DNA from: CAYJLF01 sp964371055
GTDB lineage: Bacteria > Eisenbacteria > RBG-16-71-46 > CAIMUX01
DNA: 64,000 nucleotides
Direction of reading: 5' to 3'
NCBI GenBank assembly: GCA_964371055.1
Contig: CAYJLF010000012.1
Coordinates: forward strand, 103,309 to 167,308
Shown here: piece after piece, positions 42,217 through 49,659 of the stretch
Numbering within the stretch: position 1 is the first letter of the stretch
How the letters are laid out: the number at the start of each line of letters is the position of its first letter
Position numbers and translations under genes: made by a program
The notes under the pieces: model-generated
Told to the model about the DNA's origin: nothing
Database searches by the model: none
What the model saw: only the letters and a program-made list of their open reading frames with translations

Positions 42217-42554
42217 CAGTACCTGTCGATCCGTTACACGGAACGACTGTCCGAAGCGGGGATCGAGCCTTCGGTCGGCAGCGTCGGAGACTCCTACGAT
42301 AACGCCCTGGCCGAGTCGGTGATCGGTCTCTTCAAGACCGAAGTGATCCGGCGCCGGGGACCGTGGCGCAACCTCGAGGATGTCGAGTTCGCCACTCTTG
42401 AGTGGATCCATTGGTTCAACACCCGCCGATTGCTGGAGCCGATCGGATACCTTCCCCCGGCGGAGTACGAGGAGGCATACTACCGAAGCCAGAGCACTCC
42501 AGCCGAACTGGCCGGAGTCACGCAATGAGCTCTCCGGAGAATCCGGGGCGGTTC

Positions 42555-42953
42555 ATGAGAGTCCTGGTGGACACGTCTGTCTGGTCGCTCGCTCTGCGCA
42601 AGCACGGGCCTGCCGACCATCCGGCCGTCGAGAGGCTGGCCCAGCTCTTGCGAGACGGCGAGGATGTCTTTCTCACCGGGACCATCCTGCAAGAGATCCT
42701 GCAGGCGTTTCGGGTGGAGTCGACGTTTCGAAGAATGGTCCGGCACTTCGAACCCTTTCCCGTGTTGCAGGTCGACCGGTTGGATCACGTCGCCGCGGCC
42801 CGGCTGCATAGAGTGTGCGCACAGAAGGGGGTCGGTGCCTCGACGATCGACTGCCAGATTGCGGTTGCGGCGATCCGCCATGGCTGTGCGCTCCTCTCGA
42901 CGGACAGGGATTTCGAGCGGATGGCATCGCACTGCAAACTCGTTCTCGCTTGA
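42555..42953 (+). CDS. vapC: VapC-type PIN-domain toxin
   Basis: A 132-residue PIN nuclease: MRVLVDTSVWSLALR (first Asp), DGEDVFLTGTILQEILQAF (Glu), STIDCQIAVAAI (Asp), and STDRDFERMA (fourth acidic site). VapC toxins cut tRNA or rRNA. The A of its ATG is the last base of the IS3 element and the TG belongs to the target duplication; before insertion the same place read TTG, overlapping the vapB stop. The IS has therefore changed the start codon and separated it from its antitoxin. Confidence 0.92.
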   Translation: MRVLVDTSVWSLALRKHGPADHPAVERLAQLLRDGEDVFLTGTILQEILQAFRVESTFRRMVRHFEPFPVLQVDRLDHVAAARLHRVCAQKGVGASTIDCQIAVAAIRHGCALLSTDRDFERMASHCKLVLA

Positions 42954-42987
42954 TGGTTGCCAAGGCTGTTGTCCCTTCGGGATCCCA

Positions 42988-43050
42988 GGACGCGGGAACC
43001 TGCCCTGCCGCCTCCAGAGTGCCTCCACGACTGGGGGGACTCGGGGGTAC
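42988..43050 (+). repeat. Repeat locus C: ssrA-3'-like end plus iterons
   Basis: GGACGCGGGAACCTGCCC-TGCCGCCTCCA (42988-43016) resembles the tmRNA 3' end (GGACGCGGGTTC...). It is followed by GTGCCTCCACGAC and GGACTC at 43037 with a degenerate copy at 43047. No beta part: the sequence runs straight into the GerMN-type coding region, which has lost its start. It is nearly identical to locus D alpha. Confidence 0.7.
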
Positions 43051-43059
43051 TATCCTGGC

Positions 43060-43944
43060 AGGAAGCGAACAGTCATCATCGCCTTCGCAACACTCCTGGC
43101 GGCCACGGCAATTGTGGTGGGCGTGCGCTTTCTTGGCGGAGACGAAGGCACTTGGATCTGCATCAATGGCGAGTGGGTCAAACAAGGCCATCCTTCCTCC
43201 CCCAAGCCAACTGTGCCTTGCCCCGGCCAAGCACCGGAAGTTGTGATCTCTTCTCCTCAGCCCCATCAGGCAATATCCACGCCCCTTACGGTCACGGGGA
43301 GAGCGAAAGGACATTGGTTCTTCGAAGCAAACGCTGTCTTGCGGCTCTTGGACGCCCAGCAACGCGAGATAGCGTCGGGCACGGTTCAAGCGTTGGGCGA
43401 TTGGATGACAGACGACTTTGTTGAGTTTGAAGGACAAATCAGATTTCTCTCCCCCGCCTCGGACACGGGCACGTTGGTTTTTCAGAGCGACAATCCCTCC
43501 GGTCTGCCCGAGAACCAGAAGGAATTCCGTATCCCTGTACGCTTTGACGCTCTCCACACCATGAAAGTGAAGGCCTATTTCAGTAATCAACAATTGGATC
43601 CCGAGTCCAGCTGCGAGACGGTGTTTCCGGTTGAAAGAGGAACCCCGACCACTGACGCCCCTGCCCGCGCGGCCCTGGACGAGCTGCTCGCCGGCCCGAC
43701 TCGCATGGAGCAAGCAGCCGGCTTTTTCACAAGTATCAATTCCGGCGTCACCATTCAGAGCTTGACCATTCAGGATGGCATGGCCGTCGTCGACTTCGAT
43801 GAACGGCTTGGATTTCAGGTCGGGGGGGCGTGCCGCGTGTCCGCGATTCGCGCCCAGATCACCGAAACGCTCATGCAGTTCTCAACTGTGAAGGGCGTCG
43901 TTGTTTCCATCGACGGCCAAACCGAGGGAATTCTGCAGCCTTAG
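43060..43944 (+). CDS. GerMN/Gmad2-domain membrane protein lacking a start codon
   Basis: About 294 codons from RKRTVIIAFATLLAATAIVV. One TM helix is followed by GTWICINGEWVKQG, a Gmad2-type Ig-like domain (VVISSPQPHQAISTPLTVTG ... EGQIRF), and a C-terminal GerMN domain (MKVKAYFSNQQLDPE; CETVFPVERGTP; ALDELLAGPT; VVDFDERLG). No ATG, GTG or TTG exists in frame before the TM segment; the frame enters repeat C instead. The natural ATG was probably lost at the repeat junction. Expression is therefore uncertain. GerMN domains are found in spore germination proteins and in many non-sporulating bacteria. Confidence 0.7.
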   Translation, partial: RKRTVIIAFATLLAATAIVVGVRFLGGDEGTWICINGEWVKQGHPSSPKPTVPCPGQAPEVVISSPQPHQAISTPLTVTGRAKGHWFFEANAVLRLLDAQQREIASGTVQALGDWMTDDFVEFEGQIRFLSPASDTGTLVFQSDNPSGLPENQKEFRIPVRFDALHTMKVKAYFSNQQLDPESSCETVFPVERGTPTTDAPARAALDELLAGPTRMEQAAGFFTSINSGVTIQSLTIQDGMAVVDFDERLGFQVGGACRVSAIRAQITETLMQFSTVKGVVVSIDGQTEGILQP

Positions 43945-44015
43945 GGCAGTCACCGGAAGCGAAGCCTACACGGTGTTCGCCGCTGGTCTGGCTGGCGACG
44001 GCACCGCCGGCGCGT

Positions 44016-45410
44016 TCAAACTGGGAGTCGAGACGCTTCCCCGAGCCGGTACAACCCCAGCGGCAGCGGTTCCACCGGAATCCCGCCGATCTCGTCCGTA
44101 CTCCAGGTCCGGGTCCAGATCCTGCCATTCCCGTACTTCGCGATCTGCTTGAGGTCCTTCGGTCGCAACTGCTGCGTCCACTTGACCTCGATGGGCTGGA
44201 ACCGCTTCCCGTCGATGTAGGCGATGTCGACCTCTCCCTCGGCCTTGATGTAGAAGGTGGGGTGGAAGCGGCGCACGTGCGTGATGGCGCAGGCCTCGGC
44301 GATCCTCCCGGACCATTCCGGGTCCTTCAGCATCGGCTCGAGGCGATTGTGAAACGGATCCGGATGCGGACGAAGCCAGCTGCTGACGGCATGCAGGATG
44401 AAAGGATCGGTGAACATCACGCGGCGCGCCTTGCGCGGGGCCGCGGTCAGCTTGTCCTCGAGCAACGCCGACTGCACGAAGACAGCGTCCATCGATACCA
44501 GCAGGGCGACATAGTCGGCGACGGTCGCCGGATGGTCGATGGTGAGATCCCGCGAGAGAGCGTTCCAGGTGACCTGGGTCCCGTACCGGCCGGCGATCGC
44601 AGCCAGGATCTCCCGCAAGTAGTGCTCCTGCTTTCCCCGCTTCAGCATGTCGCCCCGAATCCAGTCTCCATAGGTGGCGAAGGTCGAGGGGAGGATGGAA
44701 TCGCTCAGGGCCATGTCGTTGATGGCACGCAGGAAACCGCCATGGGCGAGATACCGCAGGAACTCGGCATCGACGAGGCGTCGGGTCGACTCCGGAATGC
44801 TGCGCTTCGGTGCGAGGAGTGATTGCCGGCCGGCCGTAGGGATCCGCTTGGCCAGGTCCACGTACTCGCGGAAGGTCAGAGGGCCGAGGTGGAAGTCCGC
44901 GATCGGGCTCTCCCCCCGCCGTCCGGGGAACCGCATCCGGGCTTCCTGGATCAATGCCGAGTCCGAGCCGGAGAGCATCAGCACGATGCCTTCCAGCGTC
45001 CCCGCGTCCGCCAGGAACTTGACTCCCTTGTCCCATTCTCGGATGTAAGTGACCTCATCCACCAGAAGGTAACCAGGACCTCGTCCTTCCCACTCGGTGA
45101 CCTGCTCGGTGATCAGTCGAACCAGGGTGTGGTGGTCGTCGATCAGTTCCCCTGCCAGGTAGCAGATGCGCTCTGGGTCGGTTCCCGACTTCAGAAGCTC
45201 CGCCATCCACTGCTTGAGGATCGTGGTCTTGCCGATTTGACGGCCGCCGGTCAAGGAGTAGACGCCGGGGCCGAGGAGCTTCAGACGGTCGAGGAGCGGG
45301 GAACGATACGGAAGCGGCAGCTTGACCACCTGCCTCAGGTTGGGGTCTCGCTTCGCGAATTCGCCGACCGACTCTCTGTGTGAATTGTGTGGCAAGAACC
45401 GAGGATCCAT
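44016..45410 (-). CDS. AAA ATPase with DUF4143 nuclease-like domain
   Basis: A 464-residue protein from the ATG at 45410. AAA_14 domain: SLTGGRQIGKTTILKQW (Walker A), YLLVDEVTYIREW (Walker B) and LMLSGSDSALI (sensor 1). DUF4143 C-terminus with restriction-endonuclease-like features: FYIKAEGEVDIAYIDGKRFQ, then IEVKWTQQ, matching E-x-D...E-V-K. This family is widespread and its function poorly understood; possibly a nucleoside-triphosphate-dependent DNA-processing or persistence factor. It converges with the GerMN-type gene, 72 bases apart. It lies between repeat loci C and D. Confidence 0.88.
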   Translation of the reverse strand: MDPRFLPHNSHRESVGEFAKRDPNLRQVVKLPLPYRSPLLDRLKLLGPGVYSLTGGRQIGKTTILKQWMAELLKSGTDPERICYLAGELIDDHHTLVRLITEQVTEWEGRGPGYLLVDEVTYIREWDKGVKFLADAGTLEGIVLMLSGSDSALIQEARMRFPGRRGESPIADFHLGPLTFREYVDLAKRIPTAGRQSLLAPKRSIPESTRRLVDAEFLRYLAHGGFLRAINDMALSDSILPSTFATYGDWIRGDMLKRGKQEHYLREILAAIAGRYGTQVTWNALSRDLTIDHPATVADYVALLVSMDAVFVQSALLEDKLTAAPRKARRVMFTDPFILHAVSSWLRPHPDPFHNRLEPMLKDPEWSGRIAEACAITHVRRFHPTFYIKAEGEVDIAYIDGKRFQPIEVKWTQQLRPKDLKQIAKYGNGRIWTRTWSTDEIGGIPVEPLPLGLYRLGEASRLPV

Positions 45411-45629
45411 CGACTCGCTCCCGTGTTTAGGCGATATACACTGAACAAATTTAGTCAACGGCAATTGTTCATACTGAGTCATACCCGTCAAGAAGATTCA
45501 TGGGGCGCGGACGTGCGCCTGGGCGGGTGGTGGTCCTGGAACAACCGGAGACGATCGGTCCGGGGTTCGGGGCGAACCGCGCGACACGCGCGGGACTCCA
45601 CGGATCGCAGTCGGGGCATCCTCGGAGAC

Positions 45630-45713
45630 GGACGCGGGAACCTGCCTTGCCGCCTCTAGAATACCTCCACGACTGGGGGACTCGGGGGGACTTCAGTGGA
45701 CTCGTGGGGAATG
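45630..45713 (+). repeat. Repeat locus D, part alpha: ssrA-3'-like end plus 10-bp iterons
   Basis: GGACGCGGGAACCTGCCT-TGCCGCCTCTA (45630-45658), ATACCTCCACGAC, then GGACTC at 45678, GGACTT at 45688 and GGACTC at 45698. Almost the same as locus C. Confidence 0.7.
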
Positions 45714-45758
45714 ACGGAGGCTGCGGTAACCGACCATCCTGCAACCCGATGCGCCCGA

Positions 45759-45820
45759 AATCGCGCAGCGTCAACCGGTTAGGTTTTTGCCCGCATCGGG
45801 TTCGGGTCCCGCCGCCTCCA
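45759..45820 (+). repeat. Repeat locus D, part beta: ssrA/tRNA-3'-like end
   Basis: GGGTTCGGGTCCCGCCGCCT-CCA at 45798-45820, preceded by GTCAACCGGTTAGG. No 5' half of a tRNA or tmRNA is seen. The intergenic stretch 45411-45982 otherwise contains no gene. Confidence 0.7.
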
Positions 45821-45921
45821 CGGTTCACCCATGCCAAGGGGGCGGAGCTTGTCCCTGCTGCCTCCATGATTCCGAATCCAGCGCGGAACCCTCGCCCGAG
45901 GGGCGTACGATTTTTCGGCCC

Positions 45922-45967
45922 TTGACAGCCGTCGCGGATTGGCTCATATTGTAAGCAAGTACTTGCT
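45922..45967 (+). promoter_or_regulatory. Promoter and palindromic operator of the TetR/ABC operon
   Basis: TTGACA (45922-45927), 17-base spacer, CATATT (45945-45950). Directly after it lies a perfect 14-base palindrome AGCAAGTACTTGCT (45954-45967), about 15 bases before the tetR start with its GGAGG site. Position fits autorepression by the TetR regulator. Confidence 0.7.
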
Positions 45968-45982
45968 AGTTGGAGGCACTCC

Positions 45983-46582
45983 ATGAAGACCAGGAAATCA
46001 ACCGAGGAACGACGCAGGGAGATCGCCGACGCTGCCATCAAGATCATCAGCGAACGCGGCCTGAGGGAGTTTACGGCGGCCCGAATCGCCCATGAAGTAG
46101 GCATCAAGGACGGGACGATCTTTCGTCATTTCAAGGACATGGGCGAGATCGCGCGGGCTGTGCTCGACCGTCTCCAGGAGTTGCTTGAGGCGGCACCGCA
46201 GTCCACGGGAGGTCCCCTCGAGCGGCTGGAGGATTTCGTAATGAGCCGCCTGCACTCCCTCACAGTCCAGCCGGGAATCCAGTCGCTCATCTTCTCGGAC
46301 CAGATCTCCAACGCCTTGGGGGCCGAAGGTCCAGAGCGGGTCGCCGCGCTCAGAAACCGCGGCCGCGAATTCATCCGGTCGTGCCTCCGCGACGCGTCTG
46401 AGAAAGGCCTCCTTCGGGAGGATCTCGACATCGAGGGCGCGGTTCTCCTCATCACCGGGACGGTGATTGGGTTCTTGTTTGCAGCCAAGGACGGAGCTCT
46501 GCCCTCGCCTGTTGACGAGATGGAGAAGCGGTCCTGGCAAACCCTCCGATCGGCACTCGAGTTGAAACAGGTGACATCATGA
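45983..46582 (+). CDS. TetR-family regulator of the ABC efflux operon
   Basis: A 199-residue TetR regulator. The N-terminal HTH is clear: RRREIADAAIKIISERGLRE, ARIAHEVGIKDGTIFRHFKD. The C-terminal ligand domain has several helices (IQSLIFSDQISNALGAEGPE, GAVLLITGTVIGFLFAA). It overlaps the next gene by ATGA, so it is the first gene of the operon and probably binds the palindrome at 45954-45967, releasing it when a substrate binds. Confidence 0.92.
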   Translation: MKTRKSTEERRREIADAAIKIISERGLREFTAARIAHEVGIKDGTIFRHFKDMGEIARAVLDRLQELLEAAPQSTGGPLERLEDFVMSRLHSLTVQPGIQSLIFSDQISNALGAEGPERVAALRNRGREFIRSCLRDASEKGLLREDLDIEGAVLLITGTVIGFLFAAKDGALPSPVDEMEKRSWQTLRSALELKQVTS

Positions 46583-47751
46583 AGCCTAGAACCAAACTCA
46601 TCGTTCTAATCGCCAGCGCAGTCCTGTTCGTGGCGGCTTTCTTCTGGCTGCTCACGACGCACGGCCCGTTGGCCCCGGTGGGGGTGCAGCTCGGCACCGT
46701 CGCCCGCGCCGACTTGAGCCCCAGCGTGTTTGGTATCGGCACGGTGGATGCGCGCTTGGCCTACGCCGTCGGTCCCATTGCGCCCGGGCGAGTTCTGCGC
46801 GTGCTCGTGGATCAGGGCGAAGCGGTAGAAGCTGGGCAGCTGCTTGCGGAGATGGACCCGGTCGACATGGACCACCGGGTTCAGGCAGCGAAGAGCGCCG
46901 GGGCGCGTTCGCGCCAAGCGGTTCAGGTGGCAGATGCGCAGGTCGCTGAAGCAGCGAGCCGCGCAGAACTCGCCGTAACGAACCGCGACCGTGATCGTGA
47001 GCTGTATGCGCAACGTGTCATCAGCAAGCAGGCCCTCGACAACAGCGCCAGCGAAGCCGAGAGGGCCGAGGCGGCACTGGCGGCGGTGCGCGCCAGCGCG
47101 GCGGCGGTGAGGCAGGATGTCGAGCGAGCGGACGCGGAGTCTCACGGTGTGGGCAGTCTACGTGACGCCCTGAGGCTCTTGAGTCCCGTGGACGGCGTCA
47201 TCGTCTCGCGCGAGGCCGAGCCGGGGGCCACGGTGGTCGCTGGTCAAGCGGTGTTGCGCCTCGTCGCCCCCGGGAGTTTGTGGGTACGGGCGCGGATCGA
47301 CCAGTCGAGCGCCCACGGTCTGGTGGTGGGGCAACCCGCCGGTATTGTGCTGCGCTCCGTGCCGAACACCACGATGCCGGGCCGCGTGGCCCGCATCGAA
47401 ATGCAGAGCGATCCGGTAACCGAGGAGCGGGTCGTGAATGTGAGCTTCGATTCGCCGCCTCCCCGCCTCTACCTCGGCGAGCTCGCAGAGGTCACGATCC
47501 GGCTCCCGAGCGAGACCGGCGTGCTCATCGTGCCCAGCAGCGCGATTGCCCGTGAGGGTGGCCAGCTTGGCGTCTGGCAGGTCAGGGGGAATCGCGCCCG
47601 CCTGAAGCCGGTCACGATTGGCAGCCAGGGTCAGGCGGGCGTGACGCAGATTCTCTCCGGTCTGGTCGACGGCGAGAGCGTCATCGTCTACAGCACCGCG
47701 CAACTCAAGCCTGGTATCCGCGTTCGAGAGCAGAAGGACGAGCAGCGATGA
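46579..47751 (+). CDS. HlyD-family periplasmic adaptor of ABC efflux
   Basis: A 390-residue membrane fusion protein with an N-terminal TM helix (LIVLIASAVLFVAAFFWLL). A lipoyl-like half (LAYAVGPIAPGRVLRVLVDQ), a coiled coil with long Ala/Arg-rich repeats (AEAASRAELAVTNRDRDREL), a second lipoyl half (LRLLSPVDGVIVSREAEPGA) and a beta-barrel region (PRLYLGELAEVTIRLP) follow. It couples the FtsX-type permease and ATPase to the TolC-type channel. ATGA overlap with tetR and with the permease gene. Confidence 0.92.
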   Translation: MKPRTKLIVLIASAVLFVAAFFWLLTTHGPLAPVGVQLGTVARADLSPSVFGIGTVDARLAYAVGPIAPGRVLRVLVDQGEAVEAGQLLAEMDPVDMDHRVQAAKSAGARSRQAVQVADAQVAEAASRAELAVTNRDRDRELYAQRVISKQALDNSASEAERAEAALAAVRASAAAVRQDVERADAESHGVGSLRDALRLLSPVDGVIVSREAEPGATVVAGQAVLRLVAPGSLWVRARIDQSSAHGLVVGQPAGIVLRSVPNTTMPGRVARIEMQSDPVTEERVVNVSFDSPPPRLYLGELAEVTIRLPSETGVLIVPSSAIAREGGQLGVWQVRGNRARLKPVTIGSQGQAGVTQILSGLVDGESVIVYSTAQLKPGIRVREQKDEQR

Positions 47752-48941
47752 TCAACCTTGCTCGCCGGGACGTGGCCAACCACCTTGGCCGCTATCTGTT
47801 AACCGGCTTCGGGCTCGGGCTGTTGATCGGGGTCACCCTGACGATGGCCGGGGTGTATCGGGGCATGGTCGACGACGCCAGGGTGCTGCTGCGCGCAGGG
47901 GGGGCAGACATTTGGGTGGTTCAGCAGAACACGCTCGGGCCGTTCGCCGAGCCCTCCAGCCTGCCGGACGATGCCTATCGGAGTTTGGAAGGTTTGCCCG
48001 GGGTCGCCGAAACAGGCAACGTCGCCTATCTCACGATGCAGGTGAAGCACGACGGAAAGGACCTCCGCGTGATGGTGGCGGGCTACACGCCCGGGAGGCT
48101 CGGTGGCCCAGCCTTTCTCGTTGCCGGGCGACCGATCGCGCAATCGCACTACGAAGCGGTGGCCGACGCCAAGACCGGTTTCAAGGTCGGCGACCGCATT
48201 CGCATTCGTCGCAATGACTTCACCGTCGTGGGACTCACCCGGCGCATGGTGTCCTCCGGCGGAGACCCGATGGTGTTCATTCCCCTGAAGGACGCTCAGG
48301 AAGCGCAGTTCCTGCGCGACAACGAGTCCATCATCAACGACCGCAATCGCCTCGCCGCGAACCCCTCCGTGAATCGTCCCGGCCAGCCGGGCGTGCTGAA
48401 GGCGGTCGAGGAGATACAGACAGCCGGTCACCGGGTCAACGCCGTCCTGGTGCGAGTGGAACAGGGGCAGGACCCACGTCAGGTTGCCGACGACATCAAG
48501 CGCTGGAAACACCTCACCGCCTACACCAGCGCCGACATGGAGGAGATCCTGGTGGCGAAGTTGATCGCCACCGCGGCCAGGCAGATCGCGTTGTTTCTGA
48601 TCATCCTGGCAGTCGTGAGCGCGGCGATCGTAGCCTTCATTATCTATACCATGACGCTCGGCAAGATCAAGGAGATCGCCGTCTTGAAGCTGATCGGCAC
48701 CCGCGATCGCACGATAGCCGCGATGATCATGCAGGAGGCGCTGGGGTTGGGGGCCATCGGCTTCTTCGTCGGCAAGTTTGCCGCCACCCTGTGGACGCCG
48801 GTGTTTCCGAAGTACATGCTCCTGGAAACCAACGATGCGATACGAGCTTTCGTCCTCACCATGGTGATCTGCGCGTTCGCCTCCCTGCTGGCGATCCGCG
48901 CGGCGCTGCACATCGACCCCGCCGAGGCGATAGGTGGATAA
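47748..48941 (+). CDS. FtsX/MacB-type ABC permease
   Basis: A 397-residue permease with TM1 near residue 15-38 (LLTGFGLGLLIGVTLTMAGV), a periplasmic MacB-like domain (about 40-260, ADIWVVQQNTLGPFAEPSSL), and three C-terminal TM helices (IALFLIILAVVSAAIVAFII; MQEALGLGAIGFFVGKF; FVLTMVICAFASLLAIRAAL). It ends IDPAEAIGG, the usual L/I-D-P-x-E-A close of this family. ATGA overlap with the adaptor. Confidence 0.92.
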   Translation: MINLARRDVANHLGRYLLTGFGLGLLIGVTLTMAGVYRGMVDDARVLLRAGGADIWVVQQNTLGPFAEPSSLPDDAYRSLEGLPGVAETGNVAYLTMQVKHDGKDLRVMVAGYTPGRLGGPAFLVAGRPIAQSHYEAVADAKTGFKVGDRIRIRRNDFTVVGLTRRMVSSGGDPMVFIPLKDAQEAQFLRDNESIINDRNRLAANPSVNRPGQPGVLKAVEEIQTAGHRVNAVLVRVEQGQDPRQVADDIKRWKHLTAYTSADMEEILVAKLIATAARQIALFLIILAVVSAAIVAFIIYTMTLGKIKEIAVLKLIGTRDRTIAAMIMQEALGLGAIGFFVGKFAATLWTPVFPKYMLLETNDAIRAFVLTMVICAFASLLAIRAALHIDPAEAIGG

Positions 48942-48945
48942 GGCC

Positions 48946-49659
48946 ATGAACACGACCGCCCCCGCGATCCTCATCGAGAGCCTGACCAAGCGCTACGGCA
49001 GCGGAGCCACCGCCGTAGACGCGCTCAAGGGTGTAGACATGAGGATCGACGCGGGCGAGGTCGTGGGTCTGATCGGTCCTTCGGGATCTGGCAAAACGAC
49101 CCTGCTGAAGTGCCTGGGAGCGGTGATCGAGCCGACCTCCGGGCGCTTCACTCTGGCCGGCGAGGTGATCTACGACAATGCATGGATACGAACTGACCTG
49201 CGCGCGCTGCGTCGCGACCGCATCGGGTTCGTCTTCCAGGCGCCCTACCTCATCCCGTTTCTCGACGCCACCGACAACGTAGCACTGTTGCCCATGCTCG
49301 CCGGCGTGAAGAACCCTGTGGCCCGGGCGACGGCGCTGGAGATGCTGACCGCCCTGGATGTGCACCACCGGGCGCACGCACGCATCCCCGAGTTGTCCGG
49401 CGGCGAGCAACAGAGGGTGGCAATCGCCAGAGCCCTGGCCAACAAACCCCCGATCATTCTGGCCGACGAGCCCACCGCGCCGCTGGACAGCGAGCGCGCC
49501 CTCGCCGTCGTGAAGATTCTCCATCGCCTCGCGCAGGAATTCCAGACCGCGATCATCGTGGTCACTCACGACGAGAAGATCATCCCCACGTTCAAACGCA
49601 TCTACAACATCCGGGACGGCAGGACTTACGAGGAACCCGGCGAGGGGAGGCCCATATGA
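48946..49659 (+). CDS. ABC transporter ATPase (MacB/LolD type)
   Basis: A 237-residue ATP-binding subunit: Walker A GPSGSGKTTLLK, signature ELSGGEQQRVAIARAL, Walker B IILADEPTAPLDS, H-loop VTHDEK. Start ATG at 48946; a GTG at 48934 would overlap the permease. It powers the permease encoded just upstream. The A/P-L-D-S D-loop has Ala where G is usual (T-A-P versus T-G-N). Confidence 0.93.
   Translation: MNTTAPAILIESLTKRYGSGATAVDALKGVDMRIDAGEVVGLIGPSGSGKTTLLKCLGAVIEPTSGRFTLAGEVIYDNAWIRTDLRALRRDRIGFVFQAPYLIPFLDATDNVALLPMLAGVKNPVARATALEMLTALDVHHRAHARIPELSGGEQQRVAIARALANKPPIILADEPTAPLDSERALAVVKILHRLAQEFQTAIIVVTHDEKIIPTFKRIYNIRDGRTYEEPGEGRPI

Larger units (their letters stand above)
40142..42528 (+). 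pseudogene. IS3-family transposase OrfB, split by an IS30 insertion
   Basis: N-terminal part 40142-40753: an HTH_21 region, then the start of the DDE domain with NQLWVADLTYVAT and HHSDRGVQ. The remainder is 42220-42528: YLSIRYTERLSEAGIEPSVG, then the last catalytic motif DSYDNALAESVIGLFKTEV. Joining the two across the IS30 and one copy of CAG restores an uninterrupted frame of about 306 residues (HHSDRGVQ-YLSIRYTERL). OrfB is thus inactivated by the insertion alone. Confidence 0.92.
39775..42555 (+). mobile_element. IS3-family element, interrupted by IS30
   Basis: Ends are inverted repeats TGAACCGCCCCGG-rTT-y, reading from 39775 inward and from 42555 inward (GGGGCGGTTCA on the plus strand). 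TGAG occurs just outside both ends (39771-39774 and 42556-42559), a 4-bp target duplication. Removing the nested IS30 leaves about 1315 bp, normal for IS3. It sits precisely between VapB and VapC and carries orfA and an interrupted orfB. Confidence 0.9.

Noticed and set aside
42664..43944. A single 426-residue protein from 42664
   Set aside because: Its first 130 residues overlap the VapC gene in another frame and are shadow sequence; only the part from about 43060 is protein-like.
35179..45820. Reading the four repeat loci as integron attC sites or a CRISPR array
   Set aside because: No consistent GTTRRRY core and inverse core are present, the spacing is kilobases rather than a cassette array, and the repeats are not evenly spaced with unique spacers. 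The tmRNA/tRNA 3'-end similarity explains the beta parts better.
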